A DNA stretch of 64,000 nucleotides. Origin: Dehalobacter sp. DCM. Its GTDB lineage: Bacteria > Bacillota > Desulfitobacteriia > Desulfitobacteriales > Syntrophobotulaceae. Location: assembly GCF_024972775.1 (NCBI RefSeq), contig NZ_CP092282.1, positions 420,001 to 484,000 of the forward strand, read 5' to 3'. The position numbers and the translations under genes are program-made. Shown piece by piece: positions 19,095 through 26,520 of the stretch; position 1 is the first letter of the stretch, and each line of letters begins with the position of its first letter. The notes below the pieces were generated by a model. That model saw nothing but the letters and a program-made list of their open reading frames with translations, was not told the origin of the DNA and searched no databases.

Positions 19095-19833
19095 AGTTGT
19101 AGGAATTCGTTTTAAAAAAGCCGGAAAAATTTATTATTTCCTTCCCGGCGGCCTGGATATCAAACCAAATGACGGTGTCATCGTCGAGACGGCCCGTGGA
19201 ATGGAATACGGCAAAGTCGTCATACCCTTAAGAGAGATCACGGCTTCAGAAATCGTCTCTCCTCTAAAAGAAGTACTTCGGAAGGCAACACCGGAAGACG
19301 AAGAGATCTATCGTAATAATGAAAAGAAAGAAAAGGAAGCTTTTCAAGTTTGTCTGAAAAAAATACAAGCGCATCAACTCCCTATGAAGTTAATTGATGT
19401 GGAATATACCTTTGATGGGAATAAGATCATTTTCTCATTTACTGCGGAAGGACGGGTCGACTTTCGAGAACTGGTCAAGGATTTGGCATCGGTATTTCGT
19501 ACCCGGATCGAACTCAGACAGATTGGCGTGCGGGATGAGGCGAAGATGCTTGGAGGCCTTGGCTCCTGTGGCCGGGAACTATGCTGTGCCTCTTTTCTTG
19601 GGGATTTTGAGCCCGTATCGATTCGCATGGCCAAGGATCAGAATCTCTCCCTGAATCCGACCAAGATATCTGGCATCTGCGGCAGGCTGATGTGCTGTCT
19701 GAAATATGAAAACGGCTGTTACGAGTGTCATAATCACAATGTCAAAAAAGATATGAATCTTTATTCAGAAATATATGATCCTGAAAGTAAGGAAGAATTA
19801 CGAAAACTTGTCGCCGAGGAAGCGGAGGAATAA
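19087..19833 (+). CDS. ricT: RicT/YaaT, PSP1-domain regulatory protein
   Basis: 248 residues with a PSP1 domain and two cysteine-rich patches, LGSCGRELCCASFLGDF and GICGRLMCCLKYENGCYEC. In Bacillus the homologous cysteines help the RicA-RicF-RicT complex hold 4Fe-4S clusters; that complex stimulates RNase Y-dependent mRNA maturation and affects sporulation and biofilm decisions. It starts at TTG 19087, 8 bases after GGAGG and overlapping holB, so the two are translationally coupled. RicA and RicF are not in this window. Confidence 0.9.
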   Translation: MAKVVGIRFKKAGKIYYFLPGGLDIKPNDGVIVETARGMEYGKVVIPLREITASEIVSPLKEVLRKATPEDEEIYRNNEKKEKEAFQVCLKKIQAHQLPMKLIDVEYTFDGNKIIFSFTAEGRVDFRELVKDLASVFRTRIELRQIGVRDEAKMLGGLGSCGRELCCASFLGDFEPVSIRMAKDQNLSLNPTKISGICGRLMCCLKYENGCYECHNHNVKKDMNLYSEIYDPESKEELRKLVAEEAEE

Positions 19834-19835
19834 CG

Positions 19836-20144
19836 GTGGGTCAGCTTTATCAGGCTATAACAGAAATTGAAGAGAATTTATCCAGTCTTTTAGGTGAAGT
19901 GAAAAGTCTAAGGCAGTACATCGAATATTTAGAAGAAGAGAATGTTAAGCTAAAAAGGCAGCTTTGTGCCGTATCGGAGGCGGATACCGCCAGAGTGCAG
20001 AAAAATGGGGCTAAAATTCAGAAGGAAGCACAGGAAAACCTCGAGAAGCTCTATCAAGAAGGCTTTCATGTCTGTCATATTTATTTTGGCGAGCCTGTTG
20101 AGGGAAGCTGCATTTTCTGTAACGCCTTCCTTAGGAAAGACTGA
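19836..20144 (+). CDS. yabA: replication initiation control protein YabA
   Basis: 102 residues: an N-terminal coiled coil (residues ~5-55, rich in E, L and K heptads) and a C-terminal zinc site (FHVCHIYFG followed by CIFCNAFL). YabA binds DnaA and the clamp DnaN and limits re-initiation of replication. The GTG start at 19836 is placed 6-7 bases after GGAGG. It lies 2 bases after ricT and 14 bases before rsmI, clearly in the same operon. Confidence 0.9.
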   Translation: MGQLYQAITEIEENLSSLLGEVKSLRQYIEYLEEENVKLKRQLCAVSEADTARVQKNGAKIQKEAQENLEKLYQEGFHVCHIYFGEPVEGSCIFCNAFLRKD

Positions 20145-20158
20145 TTAATGGAGGGAAT

Positions 20159-21001
20159 ATGCCGGATACCGGGACATTGTATGTATGTGCAACACCTATA
20201 GGCAATCTGGGAGATATCACACTGCGTGCGCTGGAGACCTTGAAAATGGTCGATTTTATTGCGGCTGAGGATACAAGACACTCTAAAAAGCTGCTTGACC
20301 ATTATGAAATTAAGGCCACTCTCATCAGCTATCATGATCATAATGAAAGGACACGTTCCGAGGAATTGATCGCGCGACTAAAAGAGGGAAAGAACGGCGC
20401 GCTGATCTCCGATGCGGGAATGCCTGGAATATCCGATCCTGGCTATGTCTTGATCAACCGATGTCGCCAAGAAGGGATTACAATCGATGTTCTCCCGGGG
20501 GCCAATGCAGCGCTGACTGCTCTTGTGTTATCCGGTATGCCGGCAGATAATTTTCTTTTCTTAGGCTTTTTGCCGGCTGCAAAAGGAGACCGGCGAAAGA
20601 TACTGAAAGAGCTGACAGATATCCCTTATACAATCATCTTCTATGAGGCACCCCATCGTTTGGTACACACACTGGAAGATATCCTGGAAATCCTAGGGGA
20701 CCGTATGACAGCGGTAGCCCGAGAATTGACGAAAATTCACCAGGCTGTTCATCGGGGAACCGCCAGCGAGCTGGTTCAGGAATTCAGCTCGTGTCATGTC
20801 AAAGGAGAATGTTGTTTGCTCATCGCGCCTGCAGAGAAACTTACCAATCCGGGAGAACCTGCTTTATGGCTCAAGGATCTCGAGGAATTAGAAAGCCAGG
20901 GGATGGACAGTAAGCAGGCAATGAAAACCGTAGCCAAAAAATACGGAATAAGCAAAAGCGTGATCTATAGAGCACGCTTGAACAACCATGATACGACATA
21001 A
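20159..21001 (+). CDS. rsmI: 16S rRNA (cytidine-1402-2'-O)-methyltransferase
   Basis: 280 residues of the tetrapyrrole-methylase fold. Conserved SAM-binding segments are LYVCATPIGNLGDITLRALE at the N terminus and LISDAGMPGISDPGY near residue 85. EDTRHSKKLL and the C-terminal helix-turn-helix-like tail (KQAMKTVAKKYGISKSVIYR) are also standard for RsmI. It methylates C1402 in the ribosomal decoding centre. The ATG is preceded by GGAGGG. A hairpin terminator shared with abrB follows. Confidence 0.93.
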   Translation: MPDTGTLYVCATPIGNLGDITLRALETLKMVDFIAAEDTRHSKKLLDHYEIKATLISYHDHNERTRSEELIARLKEGKNGALISDAGMPGISDPGYVLINRCRQEGITIDVLPGANAALTALVLSGMPADNFLFLGFLPAAKGDRRKILKELTDIPYTIIFYEAPHRLVHTLEDILEILGDRMTAVARELTKIHQAVHRGTASELVQEFSSCHVKGECCLLIAPAEKLTNPGEPALWLKDLEELESQGMDSKQAMKTVAKKYGISKSVIYRARLNNHDTT

Positions 21002-21101
21002 TTGACTATAATTCACATGAAGAATTTTAAGTTTACCTTAAATTTCAGATATTTAGGAAATGAGTATGTAACAGGATATGCGACAGATAGAAAAAGACAA
21101 T

Positions 21102-21136
21102 AAAAAAGGAAGTAATCCACATTACTTCCCATTTTT
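21102..21136. terminator. bidirectional terminator between rsmI and abrB
   Basis: GGAAGTAAT (21108-21116) pairs with ATTACTTCC (21121-21129). A run of six A precedes the stem and a T run follows, so it can serve both convergent genes. Confidence 0.88.
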
Positions 21137-21145
21137 AGGATCGAT

Positions 21146-21409
21146 TCACCCGGCTTTGTTCTCGGCAGCAGCCTCCCCCATGGCGGAAGCACACTCCAGA
21201 CAAACATTCTTTCCACGAAATACTTGGACGTTGGAAGCGTTGCCGCAGAACACACAAGCAGGCTCATACTTTTTCAGTATGATCTTTTCTTCGTCAACAT
21301 ATATTTCCAGAGCGTCTCTTTCGTCAATGCCCAAGGTTCTACGGAGCTCGATTGGTAATACAACACGGCCCAATTCGTCAACCTTTCTCACTATTCCTGT
21401 AGATTTCAT
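21146..21409 (-). CDS. abrB: AbrB-family transition-state regulator with zinc-ribbon-like C terminus
   Basis: 87 residues. The first ~50 are nearly identical to the Bacillus AbrB DNA-binding domain (KSTGIVRKVDELGRVVLPIE). The C-terminal part differs: it carries CVFCG and CLECA, two CxxC pairs likely to bind zinc, instead of the Bacillus multimerisation tail. The start at 21409 is chosen because AAAGGGG is then 8 bases upstream and the protein begins MKSTG as in the family; an ATG two codons earlier is too close to the ribosome site. AbrB represses post-exponential genes. It is divergent from metG. Confidence 0.92.
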   Translation of the reverse strand: MKSTGIVRKVDELGRVVLPIELRRTLGIDERDALEIYVDEEKIILKKYEPACVFCGNASNVQVFRGKNVCLECASAMGEAAAENKAG

Positions 21410-21582
21410 ATACATATCCCCTTTCAACAAGTTTCGACATTTATTAACCTAATGTTACCAATCGTACCTTAAAAAGTCAATAGGAAATATGTCCCTAATG
21501 CCAATTTCATTTAGTGTTTCTATTTAGAGGAATATATGTCGAAAAAAATTCGCATATTGAAATATAAAGGAGGACTTTCTTA

Positions 21583-23514
21583 ATGAAATATTACATAACC
21601 ACACCGATTTATTATCCCAATTCCAGTCCCCACATTGGAACAGCGTACACGACCATTGCTGCCGACGCCATGGCCCGACTGCGGCGAATGAAGGGCGATG
21701 AGGTATACTTTCTTACCGGAACAGATGAGAATGCGCAGAAGATCGTAAGAACTGCTGAAAACGCTGGAATGGACCCACATGCCTATGTCGATGGGATAGT
21801 GGATAAATTCAAGGCTTTTTGGCGCGCTCTTAATATATCCAATGATGATTTTATCCGGACGACGGAAGAGCGGCACGCAAAAGTTGTTCAGATGATTTTT
21901 ACACGACTCTATGAACAAGGAGATATCTATAAATCGGAATATCAGGGATGGTACTGTACCCCGTGTGAAACCTTCTGGACCGAAAACAAGTTGGTTGATG
22001 GTAAATGCCCTAACCCCGATTGCGGCCGCGAAGTCGAATTACTTAAAGAAGAAAGTTATTTCTTCCGGATGTCGAAGTATGCCGACAGATTGCTGAATTA
22101 CATTAAAGATCATCCAGAATTTATCCAACCGGCATCTCGCCGAAATGAGATGATAAAATTCATTGAAGGCGGACTGGAGGATCTCTGTGTCTCCCGGACA
22201 ACGTTCAAATGGGGTATCAAGGTGCCTTTTGACCCGAAACATGTTGTTTATGTCTGGCTTGATGCCCTGATTAACTATATTTCTGCGTTGGGTTATCCGG
22301 ATAATGATAAATACAAAAAATTCTGGCCGGCCAGTGTTCACCTTGTCGGTAAAGATATTGTCCGCTTCCACACGATTATTTGGCCTATCATTCTCATGGC
22401 ACTGGACGTGCCGTTACCGGAAAAAGTATTTGGCCACGGCTGGTTTCTGGGTAAAGAAGGCGGAAAAATTTCTAAGTCAAAGGGCAATGTTCAGGACTCT
22501 TTTGAACTGATAAATCGTTACGGGGCCGATGCGATTCGCTATTTTCTCCTAAAGGAACTGCAATACGGAATGGATGGAACATTCTCAGAAGATGATCTTG
22601 TCGAACGGCTCAATAGCGATTTAGCCAATGATTTGGGTAACTTTGTTTCGCGCACGCTGGCGATGGTTGTCAAATATCGTGACGGGATCGTGCCTGAACC
22701 CGGTGAAGACTCCGACCTGGAAAGGGAAATTAAACAGTTGAGTCGCGATGTTAAAAAGGGCACGGAGGATAAAATGCTGGCCTGTGACACGGCAGGTGCG
22801 CTGGAATGCGTTTGGCAATTTGTCAGTAAATGCAATAAGTATGTTGACGAAACGGCTCCTTGGAACCTGGCCAAGGATCCAATGAATGAAAAACGTCTGA
22901 ATACGGTACTCTATGCATTCGTTGAATGTATCCGAATTTTAGGTATCTTGTGCGCGCCGTTTATGCCGGGAGTACCGGATAAGATCAAGCCGTTACTGGG
23001 AAATACCGACTATTTCAGTGACTGGGAACAGGCGGACAAATGGCATATCCTTAAACCGGGAACGATGATCCAAAAGGGTGAGCCTATCTTCCCGCGTATC
23101 GATGTCAAGGCATACCTTGATGAATTAAATGCTCAAGCGGAAAGGTCTGAAAATATAGTGCAAACAGCGGACGTGATGGTTCCATTGAAAGAAGAAATAA
23201 GTATTGAAGAATTTGCCAAACTTGATTTGCGTGTGGTTAAGGTACTTCAAGCCGAAAAGGTAGAAAAAGCAGATAAGCTGCTCAAACTCGAAGTCGAGAT
23301 GGGCAGCGAAATCCGAACCATCGTCTCAGGCATTGCCCTGCATTACAGTCCGGAAGAACTCATCGGCAAAAAAGTGATCCTGGTCGCTAATCTGAAACCC
23401 GCCAAGCTTCGTGGTATCGTGTCACAAGGAATGATACTTGCGGCATCGGATAATGGCGTTTTAGAAGTTTTGTCCGTATTAAAGGACATCCCATCAGGAG
23501 CGCAAGTAAAATGA
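21583..23514 (+). CDS. metG: methionyl-tRNA synthetase
   Basis: 643 residues. Class I synthetase with HIGH as HIGT (residues ~14-17, SSPHIGTAYT), the KMSKS-type loop as KISKSKGN, and a zinc knuckle of two CxxC-like pairs (CTPCE, CPNPDCG). The last ~110 residues (IEEFAKLDLRVVKVLQAEKV onwards) form the EMAP/Trbp111 tRNA-binding domain. GGAGG is 10 bases upstream. No T-box leader was found in the 170-base gap to abrB. The stop overlaps the tatD start. Confidence 0.97.
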   Translation: MKYYITTPIYYPNSSPHIGTAYTTIAADAMARLRRMKGDEVYFLTGTDENAQKIVRTAENAGMDPHAYVDGIVDKFKAFWRALNISNDDFIRTTEERHAKVVQMIFTRLYEQGDIYKSEYQGWYCTPCETFWTENKLVDGKCPNPDCGREVELLKEESYFFRMSKYADRLLNYIKDHPEFIQPASRRNEMIKFIEGGLEDLCVSRTTFKWGIKVPFDPKHVVYVWLDALINYISALGYPDNDKYKKFWPASVHLVGKDIVRFHTIIWPIILMALDVPLPEKVFGHGWFLGKEGGKISKSKGNVQDSFELINRYGADAIRYFLLKELQYGMDGTFSEDDLVERLNSDLANDLGNFVSRTLAMVVKYRDGIVPEPGEDSDLEREIKQLSRDVKKGTEDKMLACDTAGALECVWQFVSKCNKYVDETAPWNLAKDPMNEKRLNTVLYAFVECIRILGILCAPFMPGVPDKIKPLLGNTDYFSDWEQADKWHILKPGTMIQKGEPIFPRIDVKAYLDELNAQAERSENIVQTADVMVPLKEEISIEEFAKLDLRVVKVLQAEKVEKADKLLKLEVEMGSEIRTIVSGIALHYSPEELIGKKVILVANLKPAKLRGIVSQGMILAASDNGVLEVLSVLKDIPSGAQVK

Positions 23515-24296
23515 TGTGGGACACGCATGCCCATCTCGATGATGAGCAATTTGACCAGGATAGAGATGCCGTCATTCAACGGGCTCTCGGAGCCGGTATA
23601 ACGACACTTATTAATGTCGGCTGCAGTGCAGAATCCAGCGAGGAATCGGTGAAATTGGCGGGAAGATACCCCTTCGTCTATGCGGCAGTCGGTATACATC
23701 CTCATGAAGCGAAGACCTGCACCCAGGAAACATGGGATAGGCTGGCGACACTGGCCCGAGATCCGAAGGTTGTTGCCTGGGGTGAGATCGGGCTGGATTA
23801 TTACCGAGACATTTCCCCCAGAGAGGACCAAAAAAGAATATTTATTCAACAGCTTAAGCTGGCCAATGATGCCGATTTGCCGGTGATTATCCACAACAGG
23901 GATGCGCATGGTGATATCTTGCAGATCATTAAAGAATTTACGCCCAAAGCCGGCTGCGTGTTTCATACCTATTCAGGTTCATGGGAAATGGCGAAAGTGC
24001 TCTTAGACATGGATTTCTACTTATCTTTTTCCGGACCGATTACGTTTAAAAACGCGCGTCATGGTCCGGAAGTCATAGCAAAGATGCCGGTTGACCGTCT
24101 TTTAGCGGAGACAGATTGTCCTTATTTAACACCGGAGCCATTTCGGGGCAAACGCAACGAACCCGCTCACGTCAGCCGGGTTATCGCCAAAATTGCTGAC
24201 ATTCGCGGATTAGACTATGAGGAAACCGTACGGATCTGTTCCGAGAATGCAAGCAGGTTCTTTAAGTTAAGGGACGTTAAGTTAAGGGACCTGTAG
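23511..24296 (+). CDS. tatD: TatD-family metal-dependent hydrolase/DNase
   Basis: 261 residues. Metal ligands of the amidohydrolase-like barrel are visible: DTHAHLDD, VGIHPHEA, GEIGLDYY, PVIIHNRDAH, FHTYSG and ETDCPYLTP. TatD enzymes have 3'-5' exonuclease/DNase activity and are thought to aid DNA repair and turnover. It overlaps metG by 4 bases (ATGA), as in Bacillus metS-yabD. The last codons contain a 15-base tandem duplication giving KLRDVKLRDL, a probable recent slippage with no effect on the core. Confidence 0.93.
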   Translation: MMWDTHAHLDDEQFDQDRDAVIQRALGAGITTLINVGCSAESSEESVKLAGRYPFVYAAVGIHPHEAKTCTQETWDRLATLARDPKVVAWGEIGLDYYRDISPREDQKRIFIQQLKLANDADLPVIIHNRDAHGDILQIIKEFTPKAGCVFHTYSGSWEMAKVLLDMDFYLSFSGPITFKNARHGPEVIAKMPVDRLLAETDCPYLTPEPFRGKRNEPAHVSRVIAKIADIRGLDYEETVRICSENASRFFKLRDVKLRDL

Positions 24297-24471
24297 TACA
24301 ATAAGGCCACTCATAGCATAAAATGCCATATTTAGTTGCATGTTTACACGCATTCGACATTACTTACTCTTTTTCTTGAAACAATTAAGAAGGATTGTGT
24401 ACTTTTCCCATTTATCTCATGATACGAAGTGAATGCTTTACGAAATAATGAGAGATATAAGTTCTTATAAT
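24297..24471. other. intergenic region between tatD and its terminator
   Basis: AT-rich, no gene seen. It contains no recognisable riboswitch or tRNA and leads into the hairpin at 24472. Confidence 0.4.
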
Positions 24472-24517
24472 GATGCAGCGGACTGGAAAATTCTCGTTCG
24501 CTGCATCACTTTTTTTG
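24472..24517 (+). terminator. intrinsic terminator of the housekeeping operon
   Basis: GATGCAGCG (24472-24480) pairs with CGCTGCATC (24499-24507), followed by a run of seven T. It marks the end of the csfB-to-tatD stretch. Confidence 0.88.
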
Positions 24518-24582
24518 TAAAAATAAGAAGAAAAGGCAAAAATAATGATATAATAGATGTAAAAAAATGGGGGATAAGTAAA

Positions 24583-25401
24583 ATGAAATTATCGATTCCT
24601 GACCTGCTCAATAAAAAACTGAAATATGTTGTAGGAATTGTTGTTGTAGTGGTTTTATTATTTTCCTCAATTACCGTAGTTGATGCCGGTCACACGGGAG
24701 TTAAAGTTACGCTAGGGTCGGTCAGTGCCAATCCGCTTAGTGAAGGAATGCATTTCAAAATTCCATTTATCCAATCGATTAAAGTAATGGATAACAGAGT
24801 TCAAAAATTGGAGGCCGAGAGCAATTCAGCATCAAAGGACTTACAAATTATCCATAGCAAAATTGCCGTAAATATCCGGTTAAATACGGCGGCGAGTGCC
24901 AGCATCTATAAGAATGTTGGTATGGACTATGGCGAAAAGATTATCAGTCCCTCGATACAGGAAGTTGTGAAAGCCATTACAGCAAGACATACGGCAGAAG
25001 AGCTAATTACCAAGCGACAGGAAGCAAGTACAGAAATGAAGGAACTTTTACAGGCCAAAGTAACAGATTACGGAATTTCTATAGAAAACTTCAATATTGT
25101 AAACTTTGATTTTAGTGAAGAATTTAATAAGGCTATTGAAGCAAAACAGACAGCGCAGCAGATGGCTTTGAAAGCCCAGCAGGATTTGGCAAGGATCAAA
25201 GTAGAAGCAGAACAAAAGGTTGCTCAAGCTGAAGCTGAAGCGAAAGCGTTACGGCTGCAAAAGCAGGAAATCACTCCGGAGCTCTTACAATTAAGACAGA
25301 TCGAAGTACTGAAAGAAAAATGGAACGGACAGATGCCCACAACAGTATATATTGGTGATGGAAGCTCAAATACAACACTTCTAGGGATTCCGCTTAAGTA
25401 A
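24583..25401 (+). CDS. prohibitin-family (SPFH/PHB) membrane protein
   Basis: 272 residues: one N-terminal membrane helix (about residues 18-34, VVGIVVVVVLLFSSITV), a PHB/SPFH domain (about 40-200, VDAGHTGVKVTLG onward) and a helical Ala/Glu/Lys-rich coiled coil (about 195-235). Such proteins oligomerise into membrane scaffolds. The start is ATG 24583 with GGGGGA 10 bases upstream; the longer open frame from 24433 reads through the terminator of the previous operon and is not the start. A TATAAT box at 24549-24554 is a candidate -10, though its -35 is weak. It is monocistronic. Confidence 0.88.
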   Translation: MKLSIPDLLNKKLKYVVGIVVVVVLLFSSITVVDAGHTGVKVTLGSVSANPLSEGMHFKIPFIQSIKVMDNRVQKLEAESNSASKDLQIIHSKIAVNIRLNTAASASIYKNVGMDYGEKIISPSIQEVVKAITARHTAEELITKRQEASTEMKELLQAKVTDYGISIENFNIVNFDFSEEFNKAIEAKQTAQQMALKAQQDLARIKVEAEQKVAQAEAEAKALRLQKQEITPELLQLRQIEVLKEKWNGQMPTTVYIGDGSSNTTLLGIPLK

Positions 25402-25411
25402 AAGCATATTT

Positions 25412-25487
25412 GCTATATAAATTGCGCAGCGCGGCAGTTTGCGCCATGGAGGGCGCAACTGCCGAAAGCGGTTGTACATTGCATAGC
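25412..25487. repeat. nested-hairpin repeat, long copy (copy B)
   Basis: The inner stem GGCAGTTTGCGCC (25433-25445) pairs with GGCGCAACTGCC (25452-25463) across a 6-base loop with one bulged T, the same geometry as copy A. It is followed by the shared core GCCGAAAGCGG. The outer stem GCTAT/ATAGC is weaker, with internal mismatches. The two bases that differ from copy A in the left arm are matched by two compensating changes in the right arm. Confidence 0.75.
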
Positions 25488-25550
25488 CCTACCTTCTTTG
25501 GTTTTTAATCTTCCATATAACTTATATTTTTTAGGTCCGATATCAAATAA

Positions 25551-25599
25551 AAAGGGCGATGTCGCTAACTACTTTAGTAGTTGTGCAACACCGCCTTTC
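25551..25599. terminator. terminator between the SPFH gene and the ACS operon end
   Basis: GGCG(A)TGT and AACTACT pair with AGTAGTT and ACA(C)CGCC in one long hairpin. It is flanked by A residues on the left and TTT on the right, so it probably serves both converging transcripts. Confidence 0.75.
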
Positions 25600-25612
25600 T
25601 AGATTGAATTGA

Positions 25613-26224
25613 TTATTTAGCGAATGCTTTCATAAAATTCAGTGAGACATCGCCGACGACAGCCAAATCCTCCGCGTCAAAATAATCACCGACATTCGCA
25701 TCAAAAAGAATGTTTGCGGTAGCAGGAAACTCGTCATCACCACGCCAAAGGATAAACGTAACATAGATATTATTGACAAATCGAAAGCGAAAGCTAATGT
25801 CACCATGTTCTGTTCTCTTGGCATCCACATTTAAGCTGGTCATGACTTTCTCAAAAGAGGGAAAGTCTCTGCCATACATTCGTGCCAGGCGCATAATACA
25901 GCGCCCGGTAAAATTACGGTAATAGACCTGACCGCCGGAAATATCACGGTAGGTAATATCTCTGCCTGTGGGGGGCGTTCCCTGAGCGTTAATCAAATAG
26001 CGAAGAATTAATGCCTTGACCGGGTAATTATTAAATTCGGTATAATTGGAATCCATGATGTCACCGGCGGGGAACGAAACAATAAATAGTTTGCCCATTA
26101 AAAACACACGAAACTCCTGTTTTTCCTGATCATAATCGACACCTGCTTTTCGGGAGATATGTACAGGATCACAGTCCTTGAGTTTCGCTCGCATAAATTC
26201 ATAAGGCGCTTCCGAATTAGCCAC
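25613..26224 (-). CDS. DUF3786-domain protein
   Basis: 203 residues, soluble, no signal or membrane helix. I recognise it as DUF3786 from its overall pattern (FPAGDIMDSN, PVKALILRYLINAQG, FILWRGDDEFPATANILFD). The function is unknown; family members are common in anaerobes with CO dehydrogenase/acetyl-CoA synthase. Here it is the last gene of the minus-strand ACS operon, 10 bases after cooT, followed by a terminator. That position suggests a role in assembly or regulation of the metalloenzymes (inference only). Confidence 0.7.
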   Translation of the reverse strand: MANSEAPYEFMRAKLKDCDPVHISRKAGVDYDQEKQEFRVFLMGKLFIVSFPAGDIMDSNYTEFNNYPVKALILRYLINAQGTPPTGRDITYRDISGGQVYYRNFTGRCIMRLARMYGRDFPSFEKVMTSLNVDAKRTEHGDISFRFRFVNNIYVTFILWRGDDEFPATANILFDANVGDYFDAEDLAVVGDVSLNFMKAFAK

Positions 26225-26234
26225 AATCTATCCC

Positions 26235-26426
26235 TTACGCCTTCTCGCTGATCAGAATTTTATGATCCAGAAATTTAATTTCTTGAATATTTCCGCTAAT
26301 AGTTTTTTCATCTCCGAGCAAACCTGTCAGATGAATTTTTCCGGATTCAATTTTCATATGAGCGACATTTTCCATAATCATTTTTTCGCCGTCTTGCGAA
26401 ACAGAATAGGCATTGGATTCACACAT
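26235..26426 (-). CDS. cooT: CooT-family nickel-binding protein
   Basis: 63 residues starting MCESNAY. The Cys right after the initiator Met is the known nickel ligand of CooT, a dimeric chaperone linked to maturation of CO dehydrogenase. The rest (MENVAHMKIESGKIHLTGLLG and FLDHKILI) matches the small beta-rich fold of the family. It sits between the corrinoid activator and the DUF3786 gene at the end of the CODH/ACS operon. This fits a job in supplying nickel to the C-cluster of CODH or the A-cluster of AcsB. Confidence 0.85.
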   Translation of the reverse strand: MCESNAYSVSQDGEKMIMENVAHMKIESGKIHLTGLLGDEKTISGNIQEIKFLDHKILISEKA

Positions 26427-26520
26427 TGAAGATCACCGTCCATTCTCATTGTTTACTTCTATTTTACTCATAACGTGTTTAAAGGGCAAATCTTATACAG
26501 TATCATGTGGCGTCGTTAGC

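Noticed and set aside
24297-24471. Cobalamin riboswitch (a GCCACT near 24306)
   Set aside because: Only a short partial box is present, and the downstream gene is not B12-related.
24433-24582. Upstream extension of the SPFH gene
   Set aside because: The extra codons run through the terminator hairpin at 24472-24517, and the good ribosome site is at 24568.
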